Assembly: GCA_963733885.1 (NCBI GenBank)
Contig: CAVTES010000007.1
Location: forward strand, 62,001-126,000
From: JACVRW01 sp963733885
GTDB taxonomy: Bacteria > Actinomycetota > Thermoleophilia > Solirubrobacterales > Thermoleophilaceae
Length of the DNA: 64,000 nucleotides
Reading direction: 5' to 3'
Within the stretch, counting starts at the first letter, position 1. Each line of letters starts with the position of its first letter. A program made the translations under genes and the position numbers. This document shows positions 9,463 through 18,019 of this stretch, piece by piece. The notes beneath the pieces are model-generated. The model searched no databases and was not told the DNA's origin. It worked only from the letters and a program-made list of their open reading frames with translations.

Positions 9463-11182
9463 GTGCATCCGCTCGACCAACCCGTGGCCGGAGCCGAATT
9501 CCTCGCCGTGGACACCGAGACCAACGGCCTGGCGGGCGACCTCTGCGAGCTCACCGAGGTCGGCGCCGTGCTGGTGGGCGGCGGCGAGCTGCACGAGACA
9601 TTCGACTCGGTGGTCCGGACGGAACGCCCACTGTCGCGCGGCATCCAGCGCTTCACCGGCATCACGCAGGCGATGGTGGACGCCGCGCCGCCGCCCGAGG
9701 AGGTGCTCGAGGAGCTGGCCGAGCTGGTCACCGGGCGGGTGCTGATCGCGCACTCGGCGCGTTTCGACTCCCGCGTGCTCCACCAGGCGTTCGAGCGCTG
9801 CGGGCTCGACTGGCCAAAGCCGCCGGTCCTCTGCACCGTCCAGCTGGCGCGCCGCTTCGCCCCCCTGTCGCGCAAGCGGTCGCTGGCACCGCTCGCCGAC
9901 TCGCTCGGCATCGACGTGACCGAGGTCCACCGGGCGCTGCCCGACGCGCTCACCTGCGCGCGGGTCTTCTGCGCCCTTTTCCCGCGGCTGTGCGCGAACG
10001 CCCACACGGTCGCCGACGCGCTCGACCTGCTTCGCACCCGGCGCCGGGCGGGCAAGACCGAGCCGGGCGAGCGGATCCCGCCGTCCGAGCGCCCGGACCT
10101 CTCGACGCTTCCCGACGACCCGGGCGTCTACATCTTCCGCGACGAGCGCGGCAAGCCGCTGTACGTCGGCAAGTCGGTGTCGCTGCGCTCCCGCGCGCGG
10201 GCCCACTTCTGCGCACCCGCCGGCTGGACGGAGAAGGCCACCATCGCCGACTACCGGCCCACCAACTCCGAGCTGGGCGCGCTCGTGCTGGAGAACCGGC
10301 TGATCAAGGCGTGGAGGCCGGGTGGCAACAAGAAGCTGAAGCGCACCGACCGCTACTGCTACCTCCGCTGCCGGCTCGACATCCCGTACCCGGTGCTGGA
10401 GGTGGCGTCAGAGCCCGCGCCGGGCCACGCCGTGAACGTGGGGCCACTCGGGTCGAAGCCGCTCGCCACGGAGCTCGCCGACCAGCTCACCTCGCTCTAC
10501 CGCCTGCGCCATTGCGGCCGCAAGCTCAAGTTGCGCGAGCACCCGTCGGCGTACGGGCAGATGGGGCGCTGCGTTTCCCCCTGCCTCGGCGACCTCGACC
10601 CCAACGCCTATCGCCGACAGGTCGATCTGGCCCTTTCCCACTTCGAGCGCCCGGGCGCCGGGGAGGCGCTGATCGCGGAGATCGACCGGCGCATGCTGGA
10701 GGCCTCGCAGGAGCACCGTTACGAGCGCGCGGCGGCGCTGCTGCGACGCCGCGAGCGGCTCGCCTGGGTGCTGGAGCGGCTCGAGGGTGTCCTGCGGGCG
10801 ACCCACGCGGCGCCGCGGCTCGTGCTGGCGCGGCATCCGGTCAAGGAGCGCCACGACGCGTTCTGGGTCGTGCGGGGGCGGCTCGTCGACTGGGGGCCCG
10901 CTGCCTGGGCACTCGGAGATGGTGGCGCGCACCAGGGCGGCGCTGGCGCGCGCCCCGGGCCGCTCGGTGGTCCCGGTGGACGAGGTGGACGAGATCCGGA
11001 TCGTCGCGAGCTGGGTGGCCGATCACGAGCCGCCCGAGCTGCCGCTCGACCCGCCGCCGAGCGCGCCGGCCCTGATCCGGTTCGTCGCCGATGCGACCGG
11101 GGCGGCTACAGCTGCGGCGCCGGCGCCCGCTCGGCCACGTGCTTCAGGTTCTCGAGCGAGCGCTCCAGCCACGAGCGCATGA
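9463..11182 (+). pseudogene. DEDD exonuclease / GIY-YIG (UvrC-like) fusion nuclease, frameshifted
   Basis: DnaQ-like 3'-5' exonuclease domain (residues 12-175: VDTET with D17/E19, and HRALPD) followed by a GIY-YIG nuclease domain like UvrC/Cho (GVY at 221, YVGK at 234). This matches the fusion protein typical of actinobacteria. After about residue 477 the frame shifts by one extra base in a GGGGGCCC run (10892-10899): the expected tail, PLPGHSEMVARTRAAL and VDEVDEIRIVASW, continues in the next frame to a stop at 11182. The unshifted frame runs on to 11373 with low-complexity sequence. Start GTG 9463; a GGAGGG lies 15 nt upstream. The 3' end overlaps the convergent SRPBCC gene by about 77 bp. 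It could be a sequencing error or a recent lesion. Confidence 0.85.
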
Positions 11183-11549
11183 CGCGCCGGCCCGCGACCG
11201 CGGAGACGACCTTCGTCCCCATCGTGTTGGGCTCGATCGAGAAGTGCCCCTCCACGAAGGTCCCGCCCTGCGCGCCGGTCAGCACGAAGCGGGTGGTGAC
11301 GCCGGTGTCCGTGCAGGAGATGCAGACCTCCTGGCAGGTGTCGAGGCGCTCGATCACGATGTCGTGCTCCTGAGGCCTGAGGAACCCCTTGACGACCTCG
11401 CGGTAGCGGCAGCCCTCCCGCAGGTCGGCGCACTCAACCTCAACCACGCCCGGCCACCATTCCGGATGGCGGTTCGGATCGCCGACCAGCTCCCAGATGG
11501 TCTCGGGAGACGCGTCGATGTACGTCTGCTGGATGCTGGAGTGCTCCAC
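11106..11549 (-). CDS. SRPBCC-family (polyketide cyclase/START-like) protein
   Basis: 147-residue helix-grip protein with the typical opening IDASPETIWELVGDP and a ridge-like end RRVMRSWLERSLENLKHVAE. Members bind hydrophobic ligands or act as cyclases and toxin-like regulators; no specific ligand can be inferred. The start is a GTG. It lies 7 bp downstream of the CDGSH gene on the same strand, so the two are probably co-transcribed. Its 3' end is overlapped by the convergent frameshifted nuclease gene. Confidence 0.82.
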   Translation of the reverse strand: MEHSSIQQTYIDASPETIWELVGDPNRHPEWWPGVVEVECADLREGCRYREVVKGFLRPQEHDIVIERLDTCQEVCISCTDTGVTTRFVLTGAQGGTFVEGHFSIEPNTMGTKVVSAVAGRRVMRSWLERSLENLKHVAERAPAPQL

Positions 11550-11556
11550 TTGGCAC

Positions 11557-11772
11557 TCATTCTTTCACGGCTCGCTCGGGCGCCTGGAAGCCGGTCTGCT
11601 TGTGGGAGCCGTCGCAGAAGGGCTTCGACTGGGAGTTGCCGCAGCGGCAGAGCACGATCGTCTCGCCGCGGTCGCCGATGTAGTACTCGCGCTCGTCCGC
11701 GTCGATCAGCTTCACCGGCCCGGTGACCTTGTAGGGCCCGTTGTGGCGGACCTTGATGACGACGGGGTCCAT
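11557..11772 (-). CDS. CDGSH-type iron-sulfur protein
   Basis: 71-residue cytoplasmic protein carrying the full [2Fe-2S] motif CRCGNSQSKPFCDGSH, i.e. three Cys and one His ligand. Bacterial CDGSH proteins take part in electron transfer, redox sensing or cluster handling. The ATG at 11772 follows GGAGG by 4 nt, which decided the start; a longer open frame up to 11820 adds a non-homologous leader. It pairs with the SRPBCC gene downstream. Confidence 0.9.
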   Translation of the reverse strand: MDPVVIKVRHNGPYKVTGPVKLIDADEREYYIGDRGETIVLCRCGNSQSKPFCDGSHKQTGFQAPERAVKE

Positions 11773-11841
11773 CACGCCTCCAGTTTGCAGCATGTCGACT
11801 ACGCACGCCGCCGTTGCCATGGTGCGTCATTGTTCCCGGTG

Positions 11842-12138
11842 ATGCAGCGCGTTGCCCGGCTCGACCATCCGGAGGTCCGCGAGATCGTCCCCTCGCACCA
11901 CTGCGTGGTGCGGTTCCGCCAGCGCCGGCCCGTGCGTGCGCGCGGCGGCGCCGCGCTTGCGGATGCGCTCGTGGCGGTGCTCGAGGACGCCGACGTGAGC
12001 CGCTGGCCTCCGGCCTGGGCCGTCAGCGACCGTCACACGGAGCTGTGGGCGGTGAGCGGGGAGCTGGCCTTCCCGCTCCAGCCGAGCGGGAGCCCGGGGC
12101 GGTATGTGGCACTGACGTGCCTGGGGCGGGAGTGGTGA
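11842..12138 (+). CDS. Small protein of unknown function
   Basis: 98-residue basic protein not assigned to a family. It contains an internal ALADALVAVLEDADVSRWPPAWAVS stretch that may form a helix followed by a loop, and no signal peptide, membrane segment or cysteine cluster. Its stop overlaps the GTG start of the following hexapeptide gene by 4 nt (GTGA), which supports it being translated. The ATG at 11842 has only a weak ribosome-binding site, so the start is uncertain. Confidence 0.5.
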   Translation: MQRVARLDHPEVREIVPSHHCVVRFRQRRPVRARGGAALADALVAVLEDADVSRWPPAWAVSDRHTELWAVSGELAFPLQPSGSPGRYVALTCLGREW

Positions 12139-12675
12139 GCGCCGCCCCCGCGCCCAGCGATCTACCTTCGTTCGTGGTCGAGGATGGGCGGGCCCCTTTG
12201 CGCGTGCGGTTTCGGGTCGTCCGCTTGAAGTTGCGGTGGGGCAGGCGGATTGAGCTGGGGAAGGGGGTGGCTGTCGGGCGCGGCGTGCGACTTCGCTTGG
12301 GGGGTGGTGGCCGGCTCGTGCTGGGCACTGGAGCCTGGCTTGGGGACCGTTGCATTGTGGTCGCCGGCGGCGAGGTGCGGATCGGGGCCGGGACGCTGGT
12401 GGGGCCGGGATCGGTGCTGAGCGCCTCCGAGCTCGGTCTCGATCGGCGACGGCTGCCTCCTGGGCGACGAGGTGATGGCGAGCGACCGCGCCCTGACGGT
12501 CGAGGACGCGGCGCGAGCCGACGGCGAGCGGCCGGTGGTGGTGCGGCCCGTCGTTGTCGAGGACGGCGCGCGGGTGGGGCCGCGGGCCTGTTTGCTGGCG
12601 GGCTCCCGGGTGTGCGCCGGCGCTGTTGTGGGGCCTCGGGAGGTGGTGGAGGGCGCGCTTCAACGGCAGCAATGA
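12135..12675 (+). pseudogene. Left-handed beta-helix (hexapeptide-repeat) acyltransferase-like protein, frameshifted
   Basis: Two reading frames together encode one hexapeptide-repeat protein. Frame one (GTG 12135) gives a segment ending VLGTGAWLGDRCIVVAGGEV and IGAGTLVGPGSVLSA; one extra base at about 12418-12440 moves the continuation, SIGDGCLLGDEVMASDRAL and VVVEDGARVGPRACLLAGSRV, into the next frame, ending at 12675. Repeats of the form [IV]GxGxxV are those of LbH acetyltransferases. The coding strand is markedly G-rich with GGG and TTG codons, unlike its neighbours. The intact protein would be about 180 residues. Acceptor unknown. Frameshift may be real or an assembly error. Confidence 0.65.
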
Positions 12676-12703
12676 AGGGTGTGGCTGGCCGGGCCTCAGG
12701 GGT

Positions 12704-12742
12704 TCAACACGTTTGTTGACCTATAGGCGACTTTCGTGTTGA
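12704..12742. repeat. Interrupted palindrome with TTGACC/CCTATAGG core overlapping a stop codon
   Basis: Eight-base perfect inverted repeat, TCAACACG (12704-12711) and CGTGTTGA (12735-12742), around a 23-nt centre with TTGACC, CCTATAGG (12720-12727) and CGAC. The TAG stop of the GT4 gene lies inside it. It occupies the junction of two convergent genes, like the related element at 2275-2312, and may be a bidirectional terminator of the same family. Confidence 0.55.
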
Positions 12743-13917
12743 GCCTCGAGTAGCTCCCCGTAGACGCCGCCCGTCTGGCGGGCCACGTCGGTCCAGTCGA
12801 AGCGCAGCACGTGCTCGCTCGCCTCGGTCACGAGGCGGTCGCGGAGGTCGCCGTCGGTGAGGACGCGCTCGACCATCTTGGCCAGCGAGCGCGGGTCGCG
12901 GGAGCGGAAGCGCAGGCCCACGTCCTCGTTCGGCACGACCTCTCGCAGGCCACCGGTGTCGGCCACGATGCAGGGGCAGCCCGACACCATCGCCTCGAGC
13001 GCCACCAGCCCGAACGGCTCGTAGATCGAGGGGACCACGCAGAGGTCGGCAATCCGGTAAAGCGAGTGGAGGACGTCGTCGCCGATCCAGCCGAGGAAGG
13101 TGCCGTGGCGCGTGAGCCCGAGCCGGCGGGCCTGGCGCCTCAGCTCGGCCTCGTGGGTGCCGGACCCCGCCACCAGGAAACGGAGCTTGCCCATCCGCCG
13201 GATCAGACCGGGCAGCGCCTCCAGCGCAAGCTGGAAGCCCTTCTCGTACACGAGCCGGCCCACCAGGATCACCAGCCGCTCGTCCGGGGCGGCGAATCGG
13301 GCGCGCAGCGTGTCGAGGTCGTCGACGGGGACGAGCTCGGAGGGGTCGATTCCGTTGGGGATCACAGAGAGCCTGCGCTCGTCGAGCCCGAAAACGTCGG
13401 CCACATGCCCGCGCATGTAGTGCGAGCACGTGACCACGCGGTCGGCGCGCGTGGCCATCCACTGCTCGACGTCGTGTATGTACGACTGCGGGTGCTTGTT
13501 CACCCAGCCCTGGTGGCGCCCGTACTCGGTGGCGTGGATCGTGGTGATCCATGGCCGCCGGTAGCGCCGCGACAGGTGGTGCGCGGCCCGTGCCACGAGC
13601 CAGTCGTGGCTGTGGACGAGGTCGAAGTCGAAGCGGTCGCCCAGCTCGACCCCGGTGGCCAGCATGTCCGCGTTCATGTGCTCCACCCAGGTGACGAACT
13701 CGGCGAGGTCGGTGGGTCGGGTCGGCGTCGGCACGCGATGCACGAGCACGCCGCTGCGCTCCTCCTCCTCCGGCGACGAGCCCTCACAGCGGGTGAGGAC
13801 GTGGACGTCGACGCCCTGGGTCACGAGCTCCTCGGAGAGCTTGCGCACGTGCCGGGCAAGCCCGCCCTCGACGATCGGCGGGTACTCCCAGGAGAGCGTC
13901 AGCGCCCGGGCGCTCAT
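12721..13917 (-). CDS. GT4-family glycosyltransferase, alpha-glucan synthase-like
   Basis: 398-residue GT-B glycosyltransferase of family GT4. N-terminal glycine loop EYPPIVEGGL (11-20), catalytic H in SHDW, NGID before the second domain, R221/K226 in GRLVYEKG, and the E-x7-E nucleotide-sugar motif EPFGLVALE (E300, E308). Such enzymes act as glycogen synthase or as maltose-1-phosphate synthase (GlgM) in GlgE-encoding actinobacteria; sequence alone does not separate these or show whether ADP- or UDP-glucose is used. It is the last gene of the glucan operon, 14 bp after treY. The ATG at 13917 follows the treY stop and begins the conserved fold; a longer frame overlaps treY. Confidence 0.88.
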   Translation of the reverse strand: MSARALTLSWEYPPIVEGGLARHVRKLSEELVTQGVDVHVLTRCEGSSPEEEERSGVLVHRVPTPTRPTDLAEFVTWVEHMNADMLATGVELGDRFDFDLVHSHDWLVARAAHHLSRRYRRPWITTIHATEYGRHQGWVNKHPQSYIHDVEQWMATRADRVVTCSHYMRGHVADVFGLDERRLSVIPNGIDPSELVPVDDLDTLRARFAAPDERLVILVGRLVYEKGFQLALEALPGLIRRMGKLRFLVAGSGTHEAELRRQARRLGLTRHGTFLGWIGDDVLHSLYRIADLCVVPSIYEPFGLVALEAMVSGCPCIVADTGGLREVVPNEDVGLRFRSRDPRSLAKMVERVLTDGDLRDRLVTEASEHVLRFDWTDVARQTGGVYGELLEAQHESRL

Positions 13918-13931
13918 ACCGGGCGGGCAAT

Positions 13932-15899
13932 CTATTGGTCGAGGCGCTCGAGCAGCGCCACCGGCCAGTCGCCGAAGGAGATCCGCTCGAGCGGCAGCCG
14001 CCCGCGGAGGTCGAGCTCGGCGCCGGAGAGAACGTCGCGCCACCGGCCGGCGGCCAGGTCAGGCAGTTCGAGCTCGATCCCCTGACTGGTCGAGCGGATG
14101 GCGGTAGCGGCGAGGACCGAGGAGTCCCGCAGGAACGCGCAGCAGCGCTCGCCGGCATCGACGGGCGTGTATCCGCCGGCGAACGCCTCGGGACGCCGGG
14201 CGCGCAGCCACAGCGCGCGATAGATCAGGAACAGCTTGATCGTCTGCCGCGTGGGCTCCGCTCCGCCGCGAAGCTCCCCGAGCGCCTCGCGGCGCCGCTG
14301 CCAGTCGACGGGGCGGCGGTTATCGGGATCCACCAGCGACAGCGCCCACAGCTCGTCGCCCTGGTAGACGTCGGGCACGCCCGGGGCGGTCAGCTTCAGC
14401 AGGGTCTGGCCGAGCGCCGAGCGCTCGCCCTCCCGCGCCACCCGCTCCGCGAAGGGCTCCAGGTCGTCCATGAAGCGGCGGTTCGAGTAGAGCGCGCGGC
14501 ACCAGTCGCGCACGCGGCTCTCGTAGTCGCGGTCGGGGTCGACCCAGTTCGTGTTCAGCTTCGCCTCACGCAGCGCCTTCTCGACGTAGGCCTCGAGTCG
14601 CTCGGCCTCCAGCGGCCACGCACCGACGAGCGTCTGAAAGATCAGGTGCGCCTCGTTCCAGCTCGGCCCGCCGCCCTCCGGGACGAGCGCCCGCCAGCGC
14701 GACACCTGCTCGGCCCAGTCGCCCGCCATCCCCGCCAGCGCCCCGATCCGAGCCCGCACGTCGCCGCTCCGCTTGGTGTCGTGGGTCTGGGTGATCAGCA
14801 GCCCGCGCGGGAAGCGCGCCGCGCGTTCAAGGCCGGCACGGTGAAACTCGTCCACGGAGATGCCGAAGCGCGTTGGATCGCCGCCCACTTCGTTCAGGGC
14901 GAGCAGGCGCACATAGCGGTAGAAGGCCGTGTCCTCGACTCCCTTGGCCATCACCGCGGGGGTGGTCTGCTGGAAGCGTGTGACGAACTCCCTGGGTGCT
15001 GCATTTCCCAGCAGGAGCGAGCAAAGAGGGTTGCCGTCGAGGGCGTCGCGGTCGGCCTGCTCGACCGGAGGGATGTAGGTCCGGTAGACCGGCAACATCG
15101 AAAGGGCCTGCTCGAGCTCCGGCGCGTCGTGGAGCCGCCGCAGACGGTCTACCTCCGGACCGAATGTGCGTCGAACCTGTTCGAGCTTCGCGCCGGTCGG
15201 GTCGAAGGGCTCCGGGGACGGGCGAGTGAGTGTCTCCTCCCCCGCCGGGTCCACGAACAGCGCCGCCGCGTCGTTCAGGAACTCGTACCCCACCGTCCCC
15301 TCCACCGGCCAGTCGCGCAGCGACTCGCCCGGGTCGAGGATCTTCTCCACCCATACGCGGCCGACCCCCTCCTCGCGCAGCCGGCGCAGGTAGCCGGCCG
15401 GGTCGGCGAGCCCGTCCGGGTGGTCGATGCGCAGGCCGTCCACCAGCCCGTCGCGCACGAGTCGCAGAGCGAGCCGGTGCGTCTCTGCGAACACCTCCGG
15501 GTCCTCCTGGCGCACGGCCGCCAGGTGGTCGATGTCGAAGAAGCGCCGCCACCGGCCGGTCTCGGCGTCGATGTCGAAGAACTTCTTCCTCAGCTCCGGG
15601 TCCGCCCAGTAGCGGTTCTCGTCTGCGGCGGCCATGTGGTTCGGGACGATGTCCAGGATCACCCCGAGTCCGGACTCGGCCAGCGCGCGGAACTCCGCCT
15701 CGCCGCCGAGCTCCTCCGAGATACGGCCCGGATCGGTTACGTCGTAGCCGTGGGTGGACCCTGGCCGGGCCTGGAAGGATGGCGACAGGTAGAGATGGCT
15801 GATGCCGAGATCGCGGAGGTAAGGGACGAGCCCGCGAGCAGCGGCGAAGTCGAGGTGGCCGCCGAGCTGGAGCCGGTAGGTGGCCCGGAGGTCTCTCAT
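13932..15899 (-). CDS. treY: Malto-oligosyltrehalose synthase
   Basis: GH13 enzyme that isomerises the reducing-end glucose of maltodextrin to a trehalose unit, the first step of the TreY-TreZ route. 655 residues, near the short end of the family (many are 700-850). Visible motifs: DIVPNHM (83-89), nucleophile segment GLRIDHPDGL with D159, WVEKILDPGE carrying the acid/base Glu, and QTHDTKRSGDV late in the barrel. The ATG at 15899 overlaps the glgX stop (ATGA). Its product is cleaved by TreZ, encoded two genes upstream. Confidence 0.95.
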   Translation of the reverse strand: MRDLRATYRLQLGGHLDFAAARGLVPYLRDLGISHLYLSPSFQARPGSTHGYDVTDPGRISEELGGEAEFRALAESGLGVILDIVPNHMAAADENRYWADPELRKKFFDIDAETGRWRRFFDIDHLAAVRQEDPEVFAETHRLALRLVRDGLVDGLRIDHPDGLADPAGYLRRLREEGVGRVWVEKILDPGESLRDWPVEGTVGYEFLNDAAALFVDPAGEETLTRPSPEPFDPTGAKLEQVRRTFGPEVDRLRRLHDAPELEQALSMLPVYRTYIPPVEQADRDALDGNPLCSLLLGNAAPREFVTRFQQTTPAVMAKGVEDTAFYRYVRLLALNEVGGDPTRFGISVDEFHRAGLERAARFPRGLLITQTHDTKRSGDVRARIGALAGMAGDWAEQVSRWRALVPEGGGPSWNEAHLIFQTLVGAWPLEAERLEAYVEKALREAKLNTNWVDPDRDYESRVRDWCRALYSNRRFMDDLEPFAERVAREGERSALGQTLLKLTAPGVPDVYQGDELWALSLVDPDNRRPVDWQRRREALGELRGGAEPTRQTIKLFLIYRALWLRARRPEAFAGGYTPVDAGERCCAFLRDSSVLAATAIRSTSQGIELELPDLAAGRWRDVLSGAELDLRGRLPLERISFGDWPVALLERLDQ

Positions 15900-18019
15900 G
15901 TGAGGCGGCGCAGCACCACCAGCGACCGCTCCGGCAGGCGCACCTCCTCGCGCGTCCGATAGGCGCGCTCGCCCGGCTCGAGCGACGGCTCGGCCGTTGA
16001 CAGCTCCAGCTCCCACAGCGCCCCGAAGCGGCGCGCGGGCAGGCGGAAGGCCACGTCTTCTCCGCTCGAGTTGAACAGCACCATGAATGAGTCGTCGAAC
16101 ACCCGCTCGCCGTGCTCACCCGGTGACGTGATCTCCTCGCCGTTCAGGAAGACCCCCACCACGTGCCCGTCCGGCCGCTCCCAGTCGCGCCGTGTCATGC
16201 GGCGGCCGTCGGTGCGGAACCACCAAGCGTCCGGCAGCCCGGAGCCCATGCGCTCCGCCCCGGTGAGGAACGCCCGCCGCCGGAAAACCGGATGTGCGAG
16301 CCGCAGCCGGATCAGCCGCCGCGTGTATTCGAGCAGCCGCCGCGCGCGCTCGCCGTGGTCCCAGCCAAACCATGAGATCTCGTTGTCCTGGCACCAGGCG
16401 TTGTTGTTGCCGCCCTGGGTGCGCGAGAACTCGTCGCCGCCCAGCAACATCGGCACGCCGTGCGACAGCAGCAGGGTGGCGAGGAAGTTGCGCTGCTGCC
16501 GTTCGCGAAGCGCGTTCACCGCCCGGTCGTCGGTCTCTCCCTCGACCCCGTGGTTCCAGCTGCGGTTGTCGTCCGTGCCGTCGGCGCCGCCCTCGAGGTT
16601 CGCCTCGTTGTGCTTCTCGTTGAAGGAGACGAGGTCGCGCAGCGTGAATCCGTCGTGGGCGGTCACGAAGTTGATCGACGCAAACGGGCTGCGTCCGTCC
16701 GACTCGTAGAGGTCGCTCGAACCGGTGAAGCGGCGGGCGAACTCCGCGGCGCTCGCATGGCCGCGCCAGAAGTCGCGCATCGTGTCGCGGTAGATCCCGT
16801 TCCACTCGTTCCACAGCACCGGGAAGTTCCCCACCTGGTAGCCGCCCGGCCCCACGTCCCATGGCTCCGCGATCAGCTTCACCTGCGACAGCAGCGGGTC
16901 CTGGTGGATCGTGTCGAAGAAGGCGGAGAGCCGGTCCACGTCGTAGAACTCGCGCGCCAGGGCGGAGGCGAGGTCGAAGCGGAAGCCGTCCACGTGGCAC
17001 TCGGCCACCCAGTAGCGCAGCGAGTCCATGATCAGACGCAGCACGCTCGGGTGGACGGGGTTGAGGCTGTTGCCGGTGCCCGTGAAGTCCATGTAGAAGC
17101 GCGGCTCGTCCGGCATCAGCCGGTAGTAGGACTGGTTGTCGACGCCCTTGAAGGAGAGCATCGGGCCGAGGTGGTTGCCCTCGGAGGTGTGGTTGTAGAC
17201 CACGTCGAGGATCACCTCGATGCCGGCGCGGTGGAGCGCCTTGACCATGCCCTTGAACTCGCGGACCTGCTCGCCACGCGTGCCCGTGGCCGCGTAGCCC
17301 GCGTGCGGCGCGAGGTAGCCGATCGAGCTGTAGCCCCAGTAGTTGGTGAGTCCGCGAGCCGCCAGGAAGCTCTCGTCGACGATGTGGTGCACGGGCATCA
17401 GCTCCACGGCCGTTATCCCGAGCGAGGTCAGGTACTCGATCGCGGGGTCCGACGCCAGCCCGGCGTAGGTGCCGCGGAGGTCCTCGCGCACCTCCGGGTG
17501 GAGGCGCGTGAAGCCCCGCACGTGGGCCTCGTAGATCACGATGTCCGACCAGGGGATGCGTGGCGGCCGGTCGCCCTCCCAGTCGAACCCCGTGTCGACC
17601 ACCACCGAGCGCGGGATGGCGTCGGCGGAGTCCTCGTCGTCGCGCTCGAGGTCGGCGCTCTCGGTGTCGTCGGGCGTGTAGGGGAACGCATTGGCGCGGT
17701 CCCAGCGCACCCGCCCGTCGACCGCCTTGGCGTAGGGATCGATCAGCAGCTTGGCCGCGTTGAAGCGCAGCCCCTCCTCCGGCTCGTAGGGGCCGTGCAC
17801 GCGGTAGCCATACCGCTGCCCGGGCCCCACGCCCGGCACGTAGCCGTGCCAGTTGAACGCGGTGCGCTCCGGCAGCTCGATGCGCCGCTCGACGTCCTCC
17901 TCGTCGAAGAGGCACAGCTCGACGCGCTCGGCGTGCTCCGAGAACAGCGAGAAGTTCGTGCCCTCGCTGTCCCAGGTGGCGCCGAGGGGGAACGGGCGGC
18001 CGGGCCAGACCTCGGTCAC
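15896..18019 (-). CDS. glgX: Glycogen debranching enzyme GlgX/TreX
   Basis: GH13 isoamylase-type enzyme hydrolysing alpha-1,6 branches of glucan, 707 residues. N-terminal CBM48 (PFPLGATWDSEGTNFSLFS), then the barrel with ILDVVYNHT, the nucleophile in DGFRFDLAS, the acid/base in LIAEPWD, and FVTAHDGFTL. Placed between treZ and treY, as in the treX-treY-treZ clusters of bacteria and archaea, so debranched chains can feed TreY. Start GTG at 18019 overlaps the treZ stop by 4 nt. Confidence 0.95.
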   Translation of the reverse strand: MTEVWPGRPFPLGATWDSEGTNFSLFSEHAERVELCLFDEEDVERRIELPERTAFNWHGYVPGVGPGQRYGYRVHGPYEPEEGLRFNAAKLLIDPYAKAVDGRVRWDRANAFPYTPDDTESADLERDDEDSADAIPRSVVVDTGFDWEGDRPPRIPWSDIVIYEAHVRGFTRLHPEVREDLRGTYAGLASDPAIEYLTSLGITAVELMPVHHIVDESFLAARGLTNYWGYSSIGYLAPHAGYAATGTRGEQVREFKGMVKALHRAGIEVILDVVYNHTSEGNHLGPMLSFKGVDNQSYYRLMPDEPRFYMDFTGTGNSLNPVHPSVLRLIMDSLRYWVAECHVDGFRFDLASALAREFYDVDRLSAFFDTIHQDPLLSQVKLIAEPWDVGPGGYQVGNFPVLWNEWNGIYRDTMRDFWRGHASAAEFARRFTGSSDLYESDGRSPFASINFVTAHDGFTLRDLVSFNEKHNEANLEGGADGTDDNRSWNHGVEGETDDRAVNALRERQQRNFLATLLLSHGVPMLLGGDEFSRTQGGNNNAWCQDNEISWFGWDHGERARRLLEYTRRLIRLRLAHPVFRRRAFLTGAERMGSGLPDAWWFRTDGRRMTRRDWERPDGHVVGVFLNGEEITSPGEHGERVFDDSFMVLFNSSGEDVAFRLPARRFGALWELELSTAEPSLEPGERAYRTREEVRLPERSLVVLRRLT

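Noticed and set aside
8344..11373. Plus-strand open frame of 1009 codons across radA and beyond
   Set aside because: Its first third is antisense to radA and lacks family sequence; only the part from 9463 is coding, up to the frameshift at 10.9 kb.
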